Assembly (NCBI GenBank): GCA_013076295.1
Contig: RQOL01000618.1
Span: 4,030,001-4,094,000, forward strand
Direction of reading: 5' to 3'
DNA: 64,000 bases
Origin: Sanderia malayensis
Taxonomy: Eukaryota > Cnidaria > Scyphozoa > Semaeostomeae > Pelagiidae
This document shows, piece after piece, positions 1 through 12,686 of this stretch. The notes under the pieces were generated by a model, which had not been told where the DNA came from, did not search any database, and saw only the letters and a program-made list of their open reading frames with translations. The number at the start of each line of letters is the position of its first letter. Positions within the stretch are counted from its first letter, which is position 1. A program made the translations under genes and the position numbers.

Positions 1-2710
1 AATCCAGTTTCATGTAAGGCTAGTGCATATATGGTCAGTGCATGTAACAGATTTCCATTTAGAGTTATCTCTCAATGTCTTCAATAAAACGAAGTATAGG
101 TCATGTCATAGTAGCAGAATTATAACGAGATTCCCTTGCAAACAGATCAAAACAAGTTGGTAAACAAGTTATAGACGTCTCACGAGGGAGGTACATTTGA
201 ACCACTTAAACTAAGAGCAATGTAAACTATAGAATAATATATCATTGGATGAAGCATACAAGTATGAGAAAAGGTCCACAGATACCCCATAATATTGCAA
301 TATAACTGCATTTAGTTTAGAGACATTATTGTCGCTAATTTCAAAGACCTTAAGAAGGGAAAGTTGTGGCATGTTTAAAATGAAATAAGTTTTGATCAAG
401 GAAGAATCAAAGGTTAAAAATACAATAAAAAGTTCAAAATGACATTAGATGATCTTTTTAGCTAGTAGCATAAGTTGCGATGTTTTTAAAAATAATTAGC
501 AGGTACGTTTAGAGGTGTAGTACAGAAACATACCTACCTAGGTATTGTTTGAAACATTTTCAACTGAAGGATGCTAAATCCTTCCCAGAAAAATAAAAAG
601 GAAACTAGGATGCCAACAAGTACACTTGACTTGAAACAAAATTACGTCTCTTTGAGAGCAGTCTCGTAAGTATATTTACAACAGAAAACAAAAACTGCTA
701 CATGCACCACAAGGGACAGTGTGCAGGTTTATGCATACATGAATACCAACAACTTATGTCTCTTAAAAGAAACGTTGGGTGAAGCAGATAATAAAGTTAC
801 TGCATTTGAAGAATATGAAACTGGGACAGGTTTACAACTGAATGGTGTTTTTTTAACAGCTTCATTCCAATAAGCATGATATGCCATGCCTGTTAAAGAA
901 AGGCAAGGGCGAAAATAACGCAAACTATTATATACTGAAACAAAAACTCTACAATTAAAAACTGTATTCGTGTTTGTATTTCAAGAGTTAGAAAACTAGG
1001 GGTAGCATGTCTCTAAAGATATTATCTTTAGAATAGCTTCAAAGCAAGGATGCCTGGAAAATCCTTCTGAGAAGTACAACCAGGAATCGGGGAGACAATC
1101 AAGCACTTTCAAGTGCAGTCACAACTGCAATAGAAAGAACAAAGCTAGTGCAATCACAACAGAATAAAATACCCTAACAACTCGTTGAAAAGAAATTAAT
1201 CGAAGTATGCATTATAGATTGTTTGCACAAGAAACAACAAGCAACTACCATTTCCCTATTAACACATTCAGACCCTCCAAGAGATACAAATAGTACTCCA
1301 TTTAGAGAATTGCTGATTACTGAGCTATAAACCTTAGTCATATAACCCAATGTAATCCTACATATAAGTTCAACCGTGGCATGCATGGTACATCCTTGCA
1401 CAAAACACACAATCAACAAATTTGTCCCCATAAAAAGGTTCAGCTCCTAAAAGGAGTATATACACCACACTCTACAAAGAGAATTAGATAAATATACCAG
1501 AGGCATATCTTCCAATGTTTTCCTTGTAAGCTTTAATCGAAACATCAATGGTATATCCTTGCCAAAATGACAACAAAATGCCATATCTCGAAGTTTAACA
1601 ACAGGAGAAAAGATGAAAAGCCTCTAGAAAAAATATCAGTGTCAAAATATTTAGAGAATCAGAAAACCAAAATGGGGAACATAACATAATTTCGTTAAGC
1701 TTAATGAAAGCATCCTTGCTTTATCATTTTAAAGAGATAATAGGGAAATTATAAATGCTATATATACTCCAAATTGCTACAAAAATCGAGCTCTTGAAAC
1801 AGACAGGATATATTTGGTGTCTTCACAGCCATTAACCCAGAGAATTTCTCCGCGGGTTTAAGAAAGGATCTGCCATAATGCATCCTTCTAAGAAATGGAA
1901 CAAGGAACGTGATAGGTACAAAAGGACAATGGGCTATGTTCCTTGTTCCTTCCAAAGGCAGTTAAGAATATGGTTAATGTCAGAGTCAGAGAGCCTGTCA
2001 GGGTATACTCAAGCACAATGCCATCACAAAAATGCATTGTTCAGAACAGTTTCAATCGTAGGAAACATGGCATCTCTTTCTTGGAAAGGAAATGAGGAAC
2101 TATCGTGATTGTGTTCAGCACAATTATCAATACACTTAATTGGACACATCGAGGGCTCAATTCCGGAGTGCGAACTATAAAATGAATAAAACTTAATAAA
2201 CAAGTATAATTACTTTCTTTTGGTAAACACTGGCAAGCTCAATATTGATGTGAGCATTATTACTGAGTATCATAATATAAGTAGGCTACGAAACAGTTCG
2301 TTAGAAGGATGAAAAGACGAGTTTATTCAAGGTATGGCTTGCAAATTGTTACGAGGGACATTTATTGGAGCAATAATTTTGCTGTCTTCCAGTTATGTGC
2401 TGTTTGTTTTGATTCTGAAACGGCATGCAAAAAACGTTGCCAGCATCAACAACAACATCGAACTTCACGACGTTGGTATCTACATACAAAAGCTGTGCTG
2501 GGAAAAACGAAAAGAGTCTTTACCAACACTTGTCATGGAGTAGTCTTTACCAACATTTGTTATCATGCAGTGTAGGAAGTAAGGTAGCATTAATGATAAC
2601 ACACCAAAAGAGAGAGAATTGAAAAAAGAAAGAAATATGGAGAATTGGTGAAATAACGTAGGGAAATAAGGAAGAAGGGACAAGACAATTGTGAAATTGT
2701 TCAGGTCAAT
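1..2710. other. No recognisable gene
   Basis: AT-rich sequence. The open frames here are short and lack codon structure, splice-site context or resemblance to any family I know. A short tandem duplication of a cttaccaaca-type block is visible at about 2515-2565. The 3' part just before 2711 should hold the promoter and 5' UTR of the ETS gene. Confidence 0.6.
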
Positions 2711-4377
2711 ATGGAGGAAGATCTTGATTTTCTTGAAACGTATTGCGATGAGGTATGCTTGATAGTTATCTTAAAAAGTCTGTAAAGCATAAGAGCATGA
2801 TTACAAATGCTTGCTATAACCTGGAAAGCTTGTTGTTTACTTTTGACAGACGCTTCAGTTGCGAATCTCGTCGTCAGAGCTTCTTTCAAAAATATTTCTC
2901 AGACTGCAACGGTTTTTCATGTTGCAGTAAAAGTAATATTGAACAATTATTTAATAAATTCTTGGTCCCGATCAACAATCTTTCGAGATACAATCCATGG
3001 AAATTGATTTAAAAAAAAGCTTCCTTGAACAGATAAATAAGACAAAAATTTCATCCTCTTCCACAAATTGAAGCTCCTTAAGGCATGAATAATTACAAAA
3101 ATTCAGTTGATAAGCTTTTTGAACATGGGAACAACTTACTTTGTACAGTATAACCTTTATTCAAGTACAAAAACATATTTCAGATGAATGTTTAGTTAGC
3201 CTATGAAGATAAATAGAATGAAAGGTGGTAATATAGGTTGACTCTACAACACAGATGAAACTCAAAAGATTGTCTCATGATAGAGACAGTTACACAAGAC
3301 ATACTTCATCTTTGAATCGATTTAAGGGAAAGCAATAACAGTGCATATTCAATGTATGGGCACCAATACAACAGTTCAGGATAACATCTTTATTCCTATA
3401 TTTATGTAAAAGTGGGGAGTTATGCCTCTACCATTATGCTTTTGTCTCGATCAACAGCTACCGAAACTGGATCCAAAAGAGATTGAAGAACAGTTGGTAA
3501 TATATAGTCAACAGACAATTTTTTCGAACGATGAAGATAACCACTGTGGCCAAGAAGGACAAGAAACATCTTCGACATGTTCAAGTAGTTCAGATAATAT
3601 ATCATTGCTATGTGATGCACAAGAGGAGACAATAACCAGGTTAGAGGAACCCAAACTACAAAACTTTGATGGTGATGGATCGGCGTGCAGTTACAGCGGA
3701 CAAACAAACCATGCCGATGAGAGAGATTGCATCAAGAAAAACTCGCAAGGTATGTCTCTTTTAAGTTTGTCGTATCACAAGGCTGATTCCAATTAATACA
3801 GTATTATAATAATATGCCTTTTCATTCATTGCAACGAGATCAACAAGGCAGAATAGTTGTAAAATGAGTTCAATTTAGTCGGGTTCAGCTTTGTTCGTTG
3901 AAAGTGAGTCGATGTTCTTTTAGAAAGAATAGTCACGATCAAGATTTTGTGATTCAAACATTGGAAAACGCATAGATTCGCCTTAACATTTGTCACCGAA
4001 GCAGACAAATATGACTAGAGAAAGGGGGATAGTCTTTATTACTACTAGATTATGTATTCACAGTTTTCTGTTTTGCTTGTATTTGAGAATTGAAAAAGAA
4101 GAGAATCCTGTTGGACGATTTCCTACGAAAATTGCTCGAAGATCCCAGATATAATTCGTACATTCAGTGGACAGTGAAAGACAGATGGGAATTTAAATTG
4201 ATCAGACCAGAAATGGTGGCTGGGTTATGGGGTGCTTTTCGAGAAAAACCACTCATGAACTATGATAAATTATCTAGAGGATTGCGCTATTATTACGAAT
4301 CGAAAAGAATAGAGAAAATTCCCTTCAAAAGAAACCACTTCAAGTTTCTAAACCAAGAAAAACACAACAGCAAATGA
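2711..4377 (+). CDS. Small ETS-domain transcription factor
   Basis: Three exons fit GT-AG rules and codon phase: 2711-2752, 3458-3749 and 4088-4377 (stop TGA), giving about 207 residues. ETS proteins bind GGA-core DNA in the nucleus. The N-terminal half is acidic and Ser/Thr-rich and looks disordered. The ETS domain fills roughly residues 115-200. It keeps IQW, GLWG, MNYDKLSR and the recognition-helix pair of arginines in LSRGLRYYY. The first of the three usual tryptophans is absent (the domain opens ILLDDFL instead of a LW-x-FL form), and the wing region is divergent. No Pointed domain is seen. The subfamily is uncertain; the DPRY stretch faintly recalls the ETV6/7 group. The start is the first ATG, with no coding exon evident upstream. 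An AATAAA at 4995-5000 is a plausible poly(A) signal. Confidence 0.8.
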
Positions 4378-5049
4378 GCTAAAGGTAACATTTCGTAAGT
4401 CCTGCTTTTATCGCTTTCATTAATTCGAAGATATGACTTTGAACTAATTTTAACACAGTAAACTATACAGGTATTGTAGCGATGCCGCCTTGAATCTGTA
4501 TAGGCCTACTAGTGATAGGCCTGAAGCGAGATAGGGGACTTTCAAAACAAAGCAATGTAAAGCTTTGACTTTCCAACGCTTTTAATCGCTTGGATGTATT
4601 TGATTACATATTTTTAATATATGTCTTCCATGAAGAAATTAAAGAGTTATGTTTAAGCTTTTGTCAAATAAGTTGTCAGCTATATTTCTTCACCATGGCT
4701 AACCATGTTCGAAAGTGGGTAAAATCATGACGCAAATTGTTCTGTGCCACACCCTTTATCCTTCAATCCCATGTGATGGTCAAACGCAATGCCATTTCGA
4801 CAGTAATTCGGTAAATATTTTGCACATTATACACTTTACACGAGCTACCCCCAGAGAATTTTGCAAATTCTTAATGTTTCGTAATGGAAGCACGGATGCC
4901 CAAGGGGGTTGATGAAACTGGCGATTTCCAAAGCACACAATCTTTATCCGAGTTTTGGATACAATGTTAACGAAATAGGTCGGTGATTAATCTTAATAAA
5001 ATATTTTGTAGTTACCTATGTTATGTTGTAGCCTTTAGTTTTGTTGATC

Positions 5050-8000
5050 TTAATTTGCGTTGATCAATATCTCCTGAAATGTCGCTTGAAGCAAGCATTT
5101 ATCCAGATTTTTACCTAGAAAAAAAGCCAAACAATTTACTACCAACCAAAATTCGATAATTTTGGTTGTTCAAGGATAAAAATGCAAGTTGTACGAAATT
5201 GAATCTGTCTTGTTTGCAAATACATTTGTGGGCATTGCTGATTACATTGATTACAAGAATTATGTAATCACAAATCATGTGATTGCATGAGCGATGTGAT
5301 TCATGTTATCATAAATCATGTGATTGCATGACCACACCACTCAAACAAGCATGAAAACCCGAAACCAATCAAGTTTCACATTACGAATCGTAAAAGCTCC
5401 GTTCAATCCCATGTCAGGGTTTCCAACATTCTAAAATTGCGACTTTTTGTAATAAGCTGTACCTTCCCTTTTAGGCAGCATTTAATGATACTCGGAAATT
5501 AGCCCCCCTCTCTCTTTCAACTCACACCCCCCTGGAACCAGAAAATACCCCCCAGCGGCAAATAGCACTTTTGCAATGCCTTATCGCTTTGTGTCTTTAA
5601 CAAAACAAACCATTGAACCAATGACATTTACCAAGCAACCAATGACATTTACCATTATCAAATCAAGCAACCAATCACATTTACCTATAGCAATAACCCT
5701 ATTGATTCGATCGTGATCATTATTCCACTCTGCTGTCAATGTTTTGTCGTATATTTCATATACAGCTTGTACAAGGCATTGTTTTTGTGACGACGTCAAT
5801 GAAAAGATACCCTGAAGGAAAATAAGATGCACATGTAAAAACCAATGCTTTAGCATTCTAAGTGGTGAAAGAATCATCATAAGCAGGGGTGACAGTACGG
5901 GAGTACTGGAAGGAGGGGGCGTTGAGCCCCAATATTAACCAGGATCGATTTGTTTAATTCATCGAAATCCAAGCAGAGTTCTCTTCTGCCATCCTGACTA
6001 AGGAGCATGGTTACGATGGAAGAAGATTTGGTTGATATCTTAATCAAAGTACTAACCATGTAGCAAATCATGTTGTCTTATTCAAAATTGCAATTATAAT
6101 GCAAAAAATTTGTGAATTTTATGTAAAAGGGTGCGGTCTTCAAAAATTGTAACAAACTTCTGATGGATTCGCCAACAAACCCCTAGTTTTCCCCATCAGG
6201 GGCCATGCACACCATCCGATCCTAGCTAATTCCTATTACTTGAGTAATACCAACAACTATGAAAAAGTCGTTAGCTGATAATAATTAATAAGATAAACTC
6301 TTACTTTCAAGCGTAATATTGTTATTTCTTTGCAAGTCTTGCTATTCTTCATCTTTTCCCAAAGAACATTCTGCGTAAGAATAGATGTTGTAAGTCTCTG
6401 AAGGTTCATCATATGGATGAGCAACTCTTTCTTTTGCCAACTTCTTTTCGCGTACCATAGATATATTCAATAATGTGTTAATACCTGTAGCCATCTATCC
6501 AATTCAGCCTCGTTCACATTTCCTCTGACTTCAAAAGTAACCGTGGTGATATCCTAAAACAATTGTGACAGATCTAAAAAACCGAAACATCTAACCGACA
6601 GATCTAAAAAACTCTATTATTGTTGGCTGTCTGATAAAATAGCGATTACAAAAGGCGCTTATGCAGAAAGCTCCTTCGGCGGGGCAACAGAAAAGCGTGG
6701 ATGATTGAAAACAACGCAAACCTGGTCCAAGTGCGGTCTTCCTACGAGATTTTCATTTCCAAGTCTGCTCTTTAGAATATCTAATCCACTGCAGAATAAG
6801 AAGGAGAAATGGTTGCATAGGATGGAAATAAGGTATTAAAAGAAACAGAGCAGAAAACAAGAAAAATGATGAAGAAAACAAAGAAAAGAAGGAATATTGG
6901 ATGACCAATAATGTGAAGTCAGGTTGGGCATTGTACCATCCGAGAACTTATCTTCTTTCCAAAAAAGAAGGTAAGAGCAACAATGAATACGATCGTGAAG
7001 GAGAATGACAAAATTATGATCCAGTTTATGTTTGTCTCTTCTTCAGTGATGATCGTAATTCGTTCATCGTCTTGCGAGCAACGGTGTTTATGAATGCGAA
7101 GTTTCTAAACGTGCATCCCTGATCATATGGTTTTTGAAGAAGAGAAGATAAAGTAAGAGCGTTAAGGAAAAAGAAGATAATGAAAAAATGAAATAAAGGA
7201 TGGATAAAATAGAACAAGATAGAATATGGCAAAACAACAAAGAAAACGAAGAAAAAAAGGAGATCCTTGAGGAAAGTAATGAAAAACAGACACGAAGAAA
7301 GGTATAAAGAGATAAATAAAAGAAGTTCATAGAAAGAAGAATATCATTATGAGGATAATTTCTTGCAAGAAAAATTAACAAACCTATCATTGTCAGTATC
7401 ATACGCATGTAAATCCAAAACGAGGCTAAGGTCTATTCTAAAAGAGATCAGAACATGAAATATAAGGTACAATACCACTCTGTCAAAAGCAATGATGTTA
7501 GCAATATACAATTAAAGAAAAACAAATCATCCAGAATAATGATATTTACTTTGAGTAAGTTGTTTCTTTTAACACGGCCATTTGGTTAATATTCCTGCAA
7601 AAACGGTCATAACAAAGAATAAAATATAATCAATAACTTAAAAGAGATTTTCGATACGGCATTAAGACGTTCGTTTCGGAGCAACTTCCATTAAATTGGT
7701 GGTTTGAAATACAGCCTCCTGGAAATACATGATTTTCTGCTGTTCATAAAAAGGGATTAGAGCCACAAATCAAACAAGGGTTACAAGCTGGGCACTCAGA
7801 GATAACTAACCTAATGTCATCTTTCAAATCGTCTAATTCAGATCTTTCAACCAAGTCAATTTTGTTCAAGACAATCAGATCTGCCATGGCAATTTGTCTA
7901 TCAAAATGAAGCAATAAAACTCTGCTTAGAACTTTTTTCATGAAATAATAACCATCTACATTAATATTTGACAACATTAATACAAGACGCAACAATACGA

Positions 8001-10126
8001 AATATCCAACCTTGCACATTCGTTGATTAATCCATCTTTTTTTGGTTCCTTAAGGTGCTGGAAAAAATGAACTGAAGATATCAGAGAGCTCACAATAGCT
8101 CAAAATAACACATATAAAGCTCACCATAGCTCACAATAACACACAAAAAGCTCACCATAGCTCAAAATAACACATAAAGCTCACCATAGCTCAGAATAAC
8201 CATCATAACTAATTCTGTTCTCCCATCTCTCATCTTACTTGTCCACTAACTGTATTATTTTTCTAACCTGTCACCCTTTCCATCACCTATCATATATTTC
8301 TATCACCCTTCACAACCATCTATTACCTCCGACTAAGCACAACTCTGAATTCATCCAACATCCCTTCCACATTACATCCTTCTATTACACCTGATAGGCG
8401 TGACGTCATGCATTACAATTGCTCAGTATCACCTCACAATCCTCTTCAATGACGAATGACAATTACCTTGTAGCAATGTTTGGCATCAATCAATGTGACA
8501 ATGGAATCCAAATACAGATCACAGCACAGTTCTTCATCTAGCCAGAAAATCCCAGCTATTGGACCAGGATCAGCAAGCCCAGTTGTCTCAAGAAGGATGT
8601 AATCAAATTTCCCCTTCTTTTGCATCAGATTCTCAATTGCTTTTACCCCATTATCTCTAAGAAGAAAAAACACACATCAGCTGGATAATGCATGTCTTCA
8701 AATGGCTTGGAAATATACTTAGACCTATTATAGCAGTCGGAACCACAAACTACAAGCTGTCACCAGACACGACCTAACCCAATCTAGCAGGATAATGAAT
8801 TTGCTTGAGTCAAGTATGCAAAAAAATTTATCAGTGTGCATTATTAATCGTTAATCATTAATCATTAAAATACAATAAAAAGCCAGCCAATACAAGCATA
8901 TCGTTTGTATTGGCTGCCTGTATTGGCTGCCATAGTTGTGTGCCAAGATATGTCACAAACATATCTTGGCACACAACTAAGCCAAGCTTGTGCAACTAGA
9001 GACAAGCATGGGGGACTGCGATGTGTGGTAGAAATCTTCACAATAAAGTTGCCAAATGGTTGTCTGATCGACTGATGCTAAAGTCAATGAAATGTCTCAA
9101 CACCCACTTGACAGAGCAGCATAAACATCCATTTCTCAGCTCAAGCCATTCTTCGTACAAATCTCCTTCTTGCCCAATACTTAGGGATTGTTCCAGTGCA
9201 GACCCTAGAAGATAAGTTCAAGCATTGAACTAATTATACAGCAAGTGACTTGAGGAAGGTGTTGAAAAAAATCCATAAAAATCAAGAATGCATTAGAAAC
9301 CTTCTCCAAACTCATTCAATATGACAGCTATCTTTTTCTCGTGCTGCTCAGTGAGAATGTATTGCAAAAGTGTTGTCTTTCCTGAGCCTGTTGACATTAA
9401 AGATGAAAATCAAAAATTTCTTCCGGTGCACATAAAGAGAAACTGGGTTTTGATATGTAAACATAGAATGGGATGAAAAAATGTGCTTGAGAATCAGTAT
9501 GTTGCATAAGTCTCTTGAATAGCATCAGGATTATCGAGGATTCAGGAATGGTTGGAGGGCTGGCTCGGACTGCAGAGTATGGCAATTTTCGACAAGATCT
9601 CCGGCGTGCACGAGCAAAATTCTTGGTGTGCCAGTGTGCACCACCAAAAATTTTGGTGTGCTGGTGTGCACGGACAAATTTTCCTTGCCGTGAAATATTT
9701 TTTGTTGGAGCCTGGATTAATAATAATTTTGAAAAACGTTATTTTAATAAAACATAATATAAACTAGAAGATTTAATGGTTATTTTATTTTCTAAATAAT
9801 TTATTGTGATAAATTTTACAGGGCCACGCCCTGCTCCACCCACATAACTTGCCACACCCTAATGTAATCTGCGTGGTGTGCAGTTGCTTTTAGAGAAAAA
9901 ATGAGAGGAAGAGGAGAATATGCACGTGGCTATGTTATGTCTGGTAAATGTGTAGCGGTTGCAGACCATGGCTGTACTAAAAAGATACCAACAGATATAC
10001 TATTACAAAACAAAACAACTTACCAAGATATCCAGTTATTATTGTAACTGGGATCTTTTTATTCGTCAGAGCTTCGTCGATAGGAACGAGGGTTGGACAT
10101 TCGTCATCATCGTCCGTGTCGCTCAT
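5050..10126 (-). CDS. ZNG1: Zinc-regulated GTPase metalloprotein activator (CBWD/COBW family)
   Basis: Thirteen exons, all phase-consistent: 10126-10024, 9387-9301, 9204-9108, 8656-8467, 8057-8011, 7897-7811, 7594-7550, 7437-7384, 6788-6722, 6553-6485, 6370-6305, 5811-5685 and 5114-5050. They encode about 367 residues. Family members are cytosolic GTPases that load zinc onto methionine aminopeptidase METAP1. Walker A GYLGSGKT is at residues 32-39, the metal-binding CLCC motif is at 90-93 and NKID is at 186-189. The C-terminal COBW domain ends in a GKNLDK block. Residues 10-16 (CPTLVPI) match the short N-terminal motif that docks METAP1 in vertebrate ZNG1. Nothing essential is missing, so the gene looks intact. 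It converges on the ETS gene, with only 50 bp between this stop codon and that gene's poly(A) signal. Confidence 0.95.
8085..8205. repeat. Short tandem repeat in a ZNG1 intron
   Basis: Three to four imperfect copies of a roughly 30-bp unit built from agctcaccatagctc and aaaataacacata blocks. It lies in the intron between exons 4 and 5 and is non-coding. Confidence 0.75.
8934..8978. repeat. Perfect 20-bp inverted repeat (hairpin) in a ZNG1 intron
   Basis: Arms 8934-8953 and 8959-8978 are exact reverse complements around a 5-base loop. A second, shorter hairpin with 11-bp arms (8885-8895 and 8905-8915) lies just upstream. Both are in the intron between exons 3 and 4. This could be the end of a foldback element or an RNA hairpin. 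Confidence 0.85.
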
Positions 10127-10290
10127 CTTCCTAACAGTTAATAGTACCAATTACCTTAATACTAGCGCAATTAAATATAGCAATCTTGTCAATTCTTATC
10201 AAATAAGGACACAAATTTCTAACATTAAATCTAGGCCAGTCAGACCACGTGTGGCACGGCACTCTTTCGAAAAGTCAGGGTACTTACGTA
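10127..10290. promoter_or_regulatory. Presumed ZNG1 upstream region
   Basis: This is sequence directly upstream of the ZNG1 start codon (minus strand), bounded by the MITE at 10291. No TATA box or other clear core element was recognised, so the call is from position only. Confidence 0.4.
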
Positions 10291-10712
10291 CAGGGTTGCC
10301 AGATGGCTGAAACGGTCATCGGCCAAAAGTTTCATGGTTGGCGGCCAAATTCGCCCAAACAACTTTGTTGTTGTTGTTGTTCAAAAAAGCACACACAAAT
10401 CATTTTATCGTACGATTTGAAGATCTCTGTCTCATCAAGCAAGTTAAAAAAAGCTTCAGAAATCTCATTGGCTCAGGTCAATGAATCTCAGCCACCTGAC
10501 TTTACCCCTGTTTTTGAAACTGACCACCTTCGATTTTTTCACACACAGCAGCGCGAGGGTAAAAACAATTATATTTTTGCAACTTTGCAGCTTAAGCCCA
10601 AATTCGACCAAATTTTGCTCTGACGCCCAAACTTTTTTCTCGCGCCCAAGAGGTTTTTTATTCGCCCAGAATTGCCAAATTTGGGCGCGAGATCGCCCAA
10701 ATGGCAACCCTG
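10291..10712. mobile_element. hAT-like non-autonomous element (MITE), 422 bp
   Basis: The ends are inverted repeats beginning CAGGGTTGCCA. An exact 8-bp direct repeat, cttacgta, flanks them at 10283-10290 and 10713-10720. An 8-bp target duplication with CAGGG-type ends is the hAT signature. There is no transposase inside. The right half carries repeated cgcccaa/ttgggcg blocks that can fold. It sits about 165 bp upstream of the ZNG1 start codon. Confidence 0.85.
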
Positions 10713-11206
10713 CTTACGTACTCGCGCATGCTTATGTGCGAACGAGTACTAACTACCTTTACACACTTGCAGCAAAGCAAATGGCAAAACAATGAACCAA
10801 AAGTTCAAAATGTCTATTTCTGTGATACGGTCTCTGTCTGGAAAAGAGGACAGGCAACTATAATATTTTGTCATTGTAATGTTTATTTTTAGAAGTTTTA
10901 TTTTGTTTGAGCTTTAATATAGTATTGTTGATTTTCATTGAACCATTATCACAATCTTCAGATCTGAATACTTCAATTTAAAAGTTTTAAAAGCTGTGAC
11001 AATATGTTAAAACAATAAAAATTTTAAACACCAAAGCACCTGTGAAAAAAGTTTTGAAATACTCCAACTTGTTTCATTCTTTAAACATATACGATTCAAA
11101 ATACATCATGCTAAAGAATAAGAATGCAAGTTGGTATGAGACTTGAAAAATAATAAACATTGTCTAAACAAAGTATTGGCAGCAGAAAGTCAGTTTGTCG
11201 ATTCCT

Positions 11207-12686
11207 CTATGGGCCTTCATCTTTTGATACGGCATCAAAGTTTTCCACAAGGTCTGAAACACAAAGAGAAATCATCTTATAAAATCATACAAGAGAGAAA
11301 GTAGAAATAGAATTGAGAATATCACCAGAATCCAAACCTGGAACTTCATCATCTTCTTGTTCAACATCCATTTCTTTAACGCCATCTGTAGCAGCTAAAA
11401 TAAACAGAAAATAAAAACATAATAAAGACCTTGTTCTTGCCCATATTCTGATGCAAAATGCCATAGCCCAAGTTGCTTTGGGAAATTTAACAAACCTTGT
11501 GGAAACCTTTCAGCAAGTCTTTTCAGGTTGGTGAATCCTTCTGGCCCCTGTCAAATTAAATGATATACCTTAACATAACATTTATCAACAATGAATATTG
11601 AATAACATAAAATAGTTTAAAGTAAAGACTGACACCAAACATAGATGGAAAATCCTTCAAGAAACCGAATGTTTGAAATGGTGGGCAGTCAACTGCAACC
11701 ACAATGCATCACACAAAAAAATAAAAACCAAATAATTACCAATTGGTTTAAGATTCCAGGAAGCATTTCAGTCAGCTCTACAAACAAAAATATTCCATTG
11801 AAATTTTATTAATTATGCAATTAAATCAAATTATGTGAGCAGAATCAGGATTTTATATGCAATGAATTGCACACAACAACTTTACTATCAATCCGCAAGT
11901 AATTTAACAAGCGTAGAAGCATTTTCTTACGTTTAGTTTCAGCATGTCCTATCACAGCAAAAGTGTTGGCGCCAAGAGAGGCTTGCACTGAACAAAAATA
12001 CAAACAAATTACTTCTCAATGCAAATGTGCTATCGAAGGGAGAGTGCTTTAAAAAATGATTTCATGATCCAGGTAAGGAAAAGGTTCAATTGATTACCTT
12101 TTGGGTTGGTAAAATGTAACACTGTTCCGTCATCCTTTATCATGTTGACCTGTTTTAGATGAAGAAAACTTTTCAGAGAATTTTCAAAGGCTGGAGGTCC
12201 TCACTGCAGGTGGCAGGAGTTGAATACAAATTCCAATGAAGAGAAAACAAACAACTTGCAAAACTAACCTCCTCAATCCCTGGGATATTATTGACAGCCA
12301 ACTTTTTTAAGACATTCTATTCAACAAAATTGAAATATTGTATTATAGATAACTTCAGCATGTATTAAAGGACATGAGATGGAAAATTAAAAACATAAAT
12401 TCATCATACCATTAACTTTTTATCATCTGTAGTTGCAGTTCTGTGAACAACCTTCTTCTTTCGCCTGGCAGTGCCCTACAAAGTATACAGAATAATGTAA
12501 CAGAGCTGGGTAGTTCTGTAAACTATAACATGGAAATGCGTCTTAACTGGTCCCTCGTGGTTTCGGAGATAGTCGCATTTCTTCTGAAGCAGAAGTACTT
12601 CGTGTGAATAGAACGCATTTTCATATACACACCTTGCCACCAATTCTAACTTGATTTTGAAGACTTTGAAGCTTTTCTGCATTCAT
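11207..12686 (-). CDS. BTF3: Nascent polypeptide-associated complex subunit beta / BTF3
   Basis: Nine phase-consistent exons: 12686-12633, 12475-12410, 12316-12269, 12149-12098, 11987-11931, 11777-11740, 11547-11496, 11394-11338 and 11253-11207. They encode about 156 residues. The protein pairs with NAC-alpha at the ribosomal exit tunnel and shields emerging chains. The N-terminus holds the ribosome-binding RRKKK block right after VRIGGKGTA. The NAC domain follows, with KKLAVNNIPGIEE, MIKDDGTV and TFAVIGHAE, then TEMLPGILNQL and the acidic tail ending NFDAVSKDEGP. Every block of the family is present and the length is as expected. The start matches the short vertebrate isoform (MNxEKL). A non-coding first exon may lie near 13085-13178. 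Confidence 0.97.
12533..12581 (-). other. Hairpin in BTF3 intron 1 (possible structured RNA)
   Basis: 8-bp complementary arms (GAAATGCG and CGCATTTC) enclose a 33-nt interior that could pair further. A possible H box (ACAGAA) and an ACA lie downstream on the transcribed strand. Spacing does not fit a standard two-hairpin H/ACA snoRNA, so this is only a structural note. Confidence 0.25.

Noticed and set aside
1..2710. Several 60-90 codon open frames on both strands
   Set aside because: Length is as expected by chance in AT-rich DNA, with no splice context or homology that I can recognise.
5581..5684. Read-through extension of ZNG1 exon 12
   Set aside because: The donor at 5685 and the terminal exon 5114-5050, which restores GKNLDK, give the expected family C-terminus.
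7026..7408. Hydrophobic minus-strand frames within ZNG1
   Set aside because: They lie in the intron between exons 8 and 9, are low-complexity, and are not needed for a complete protein.
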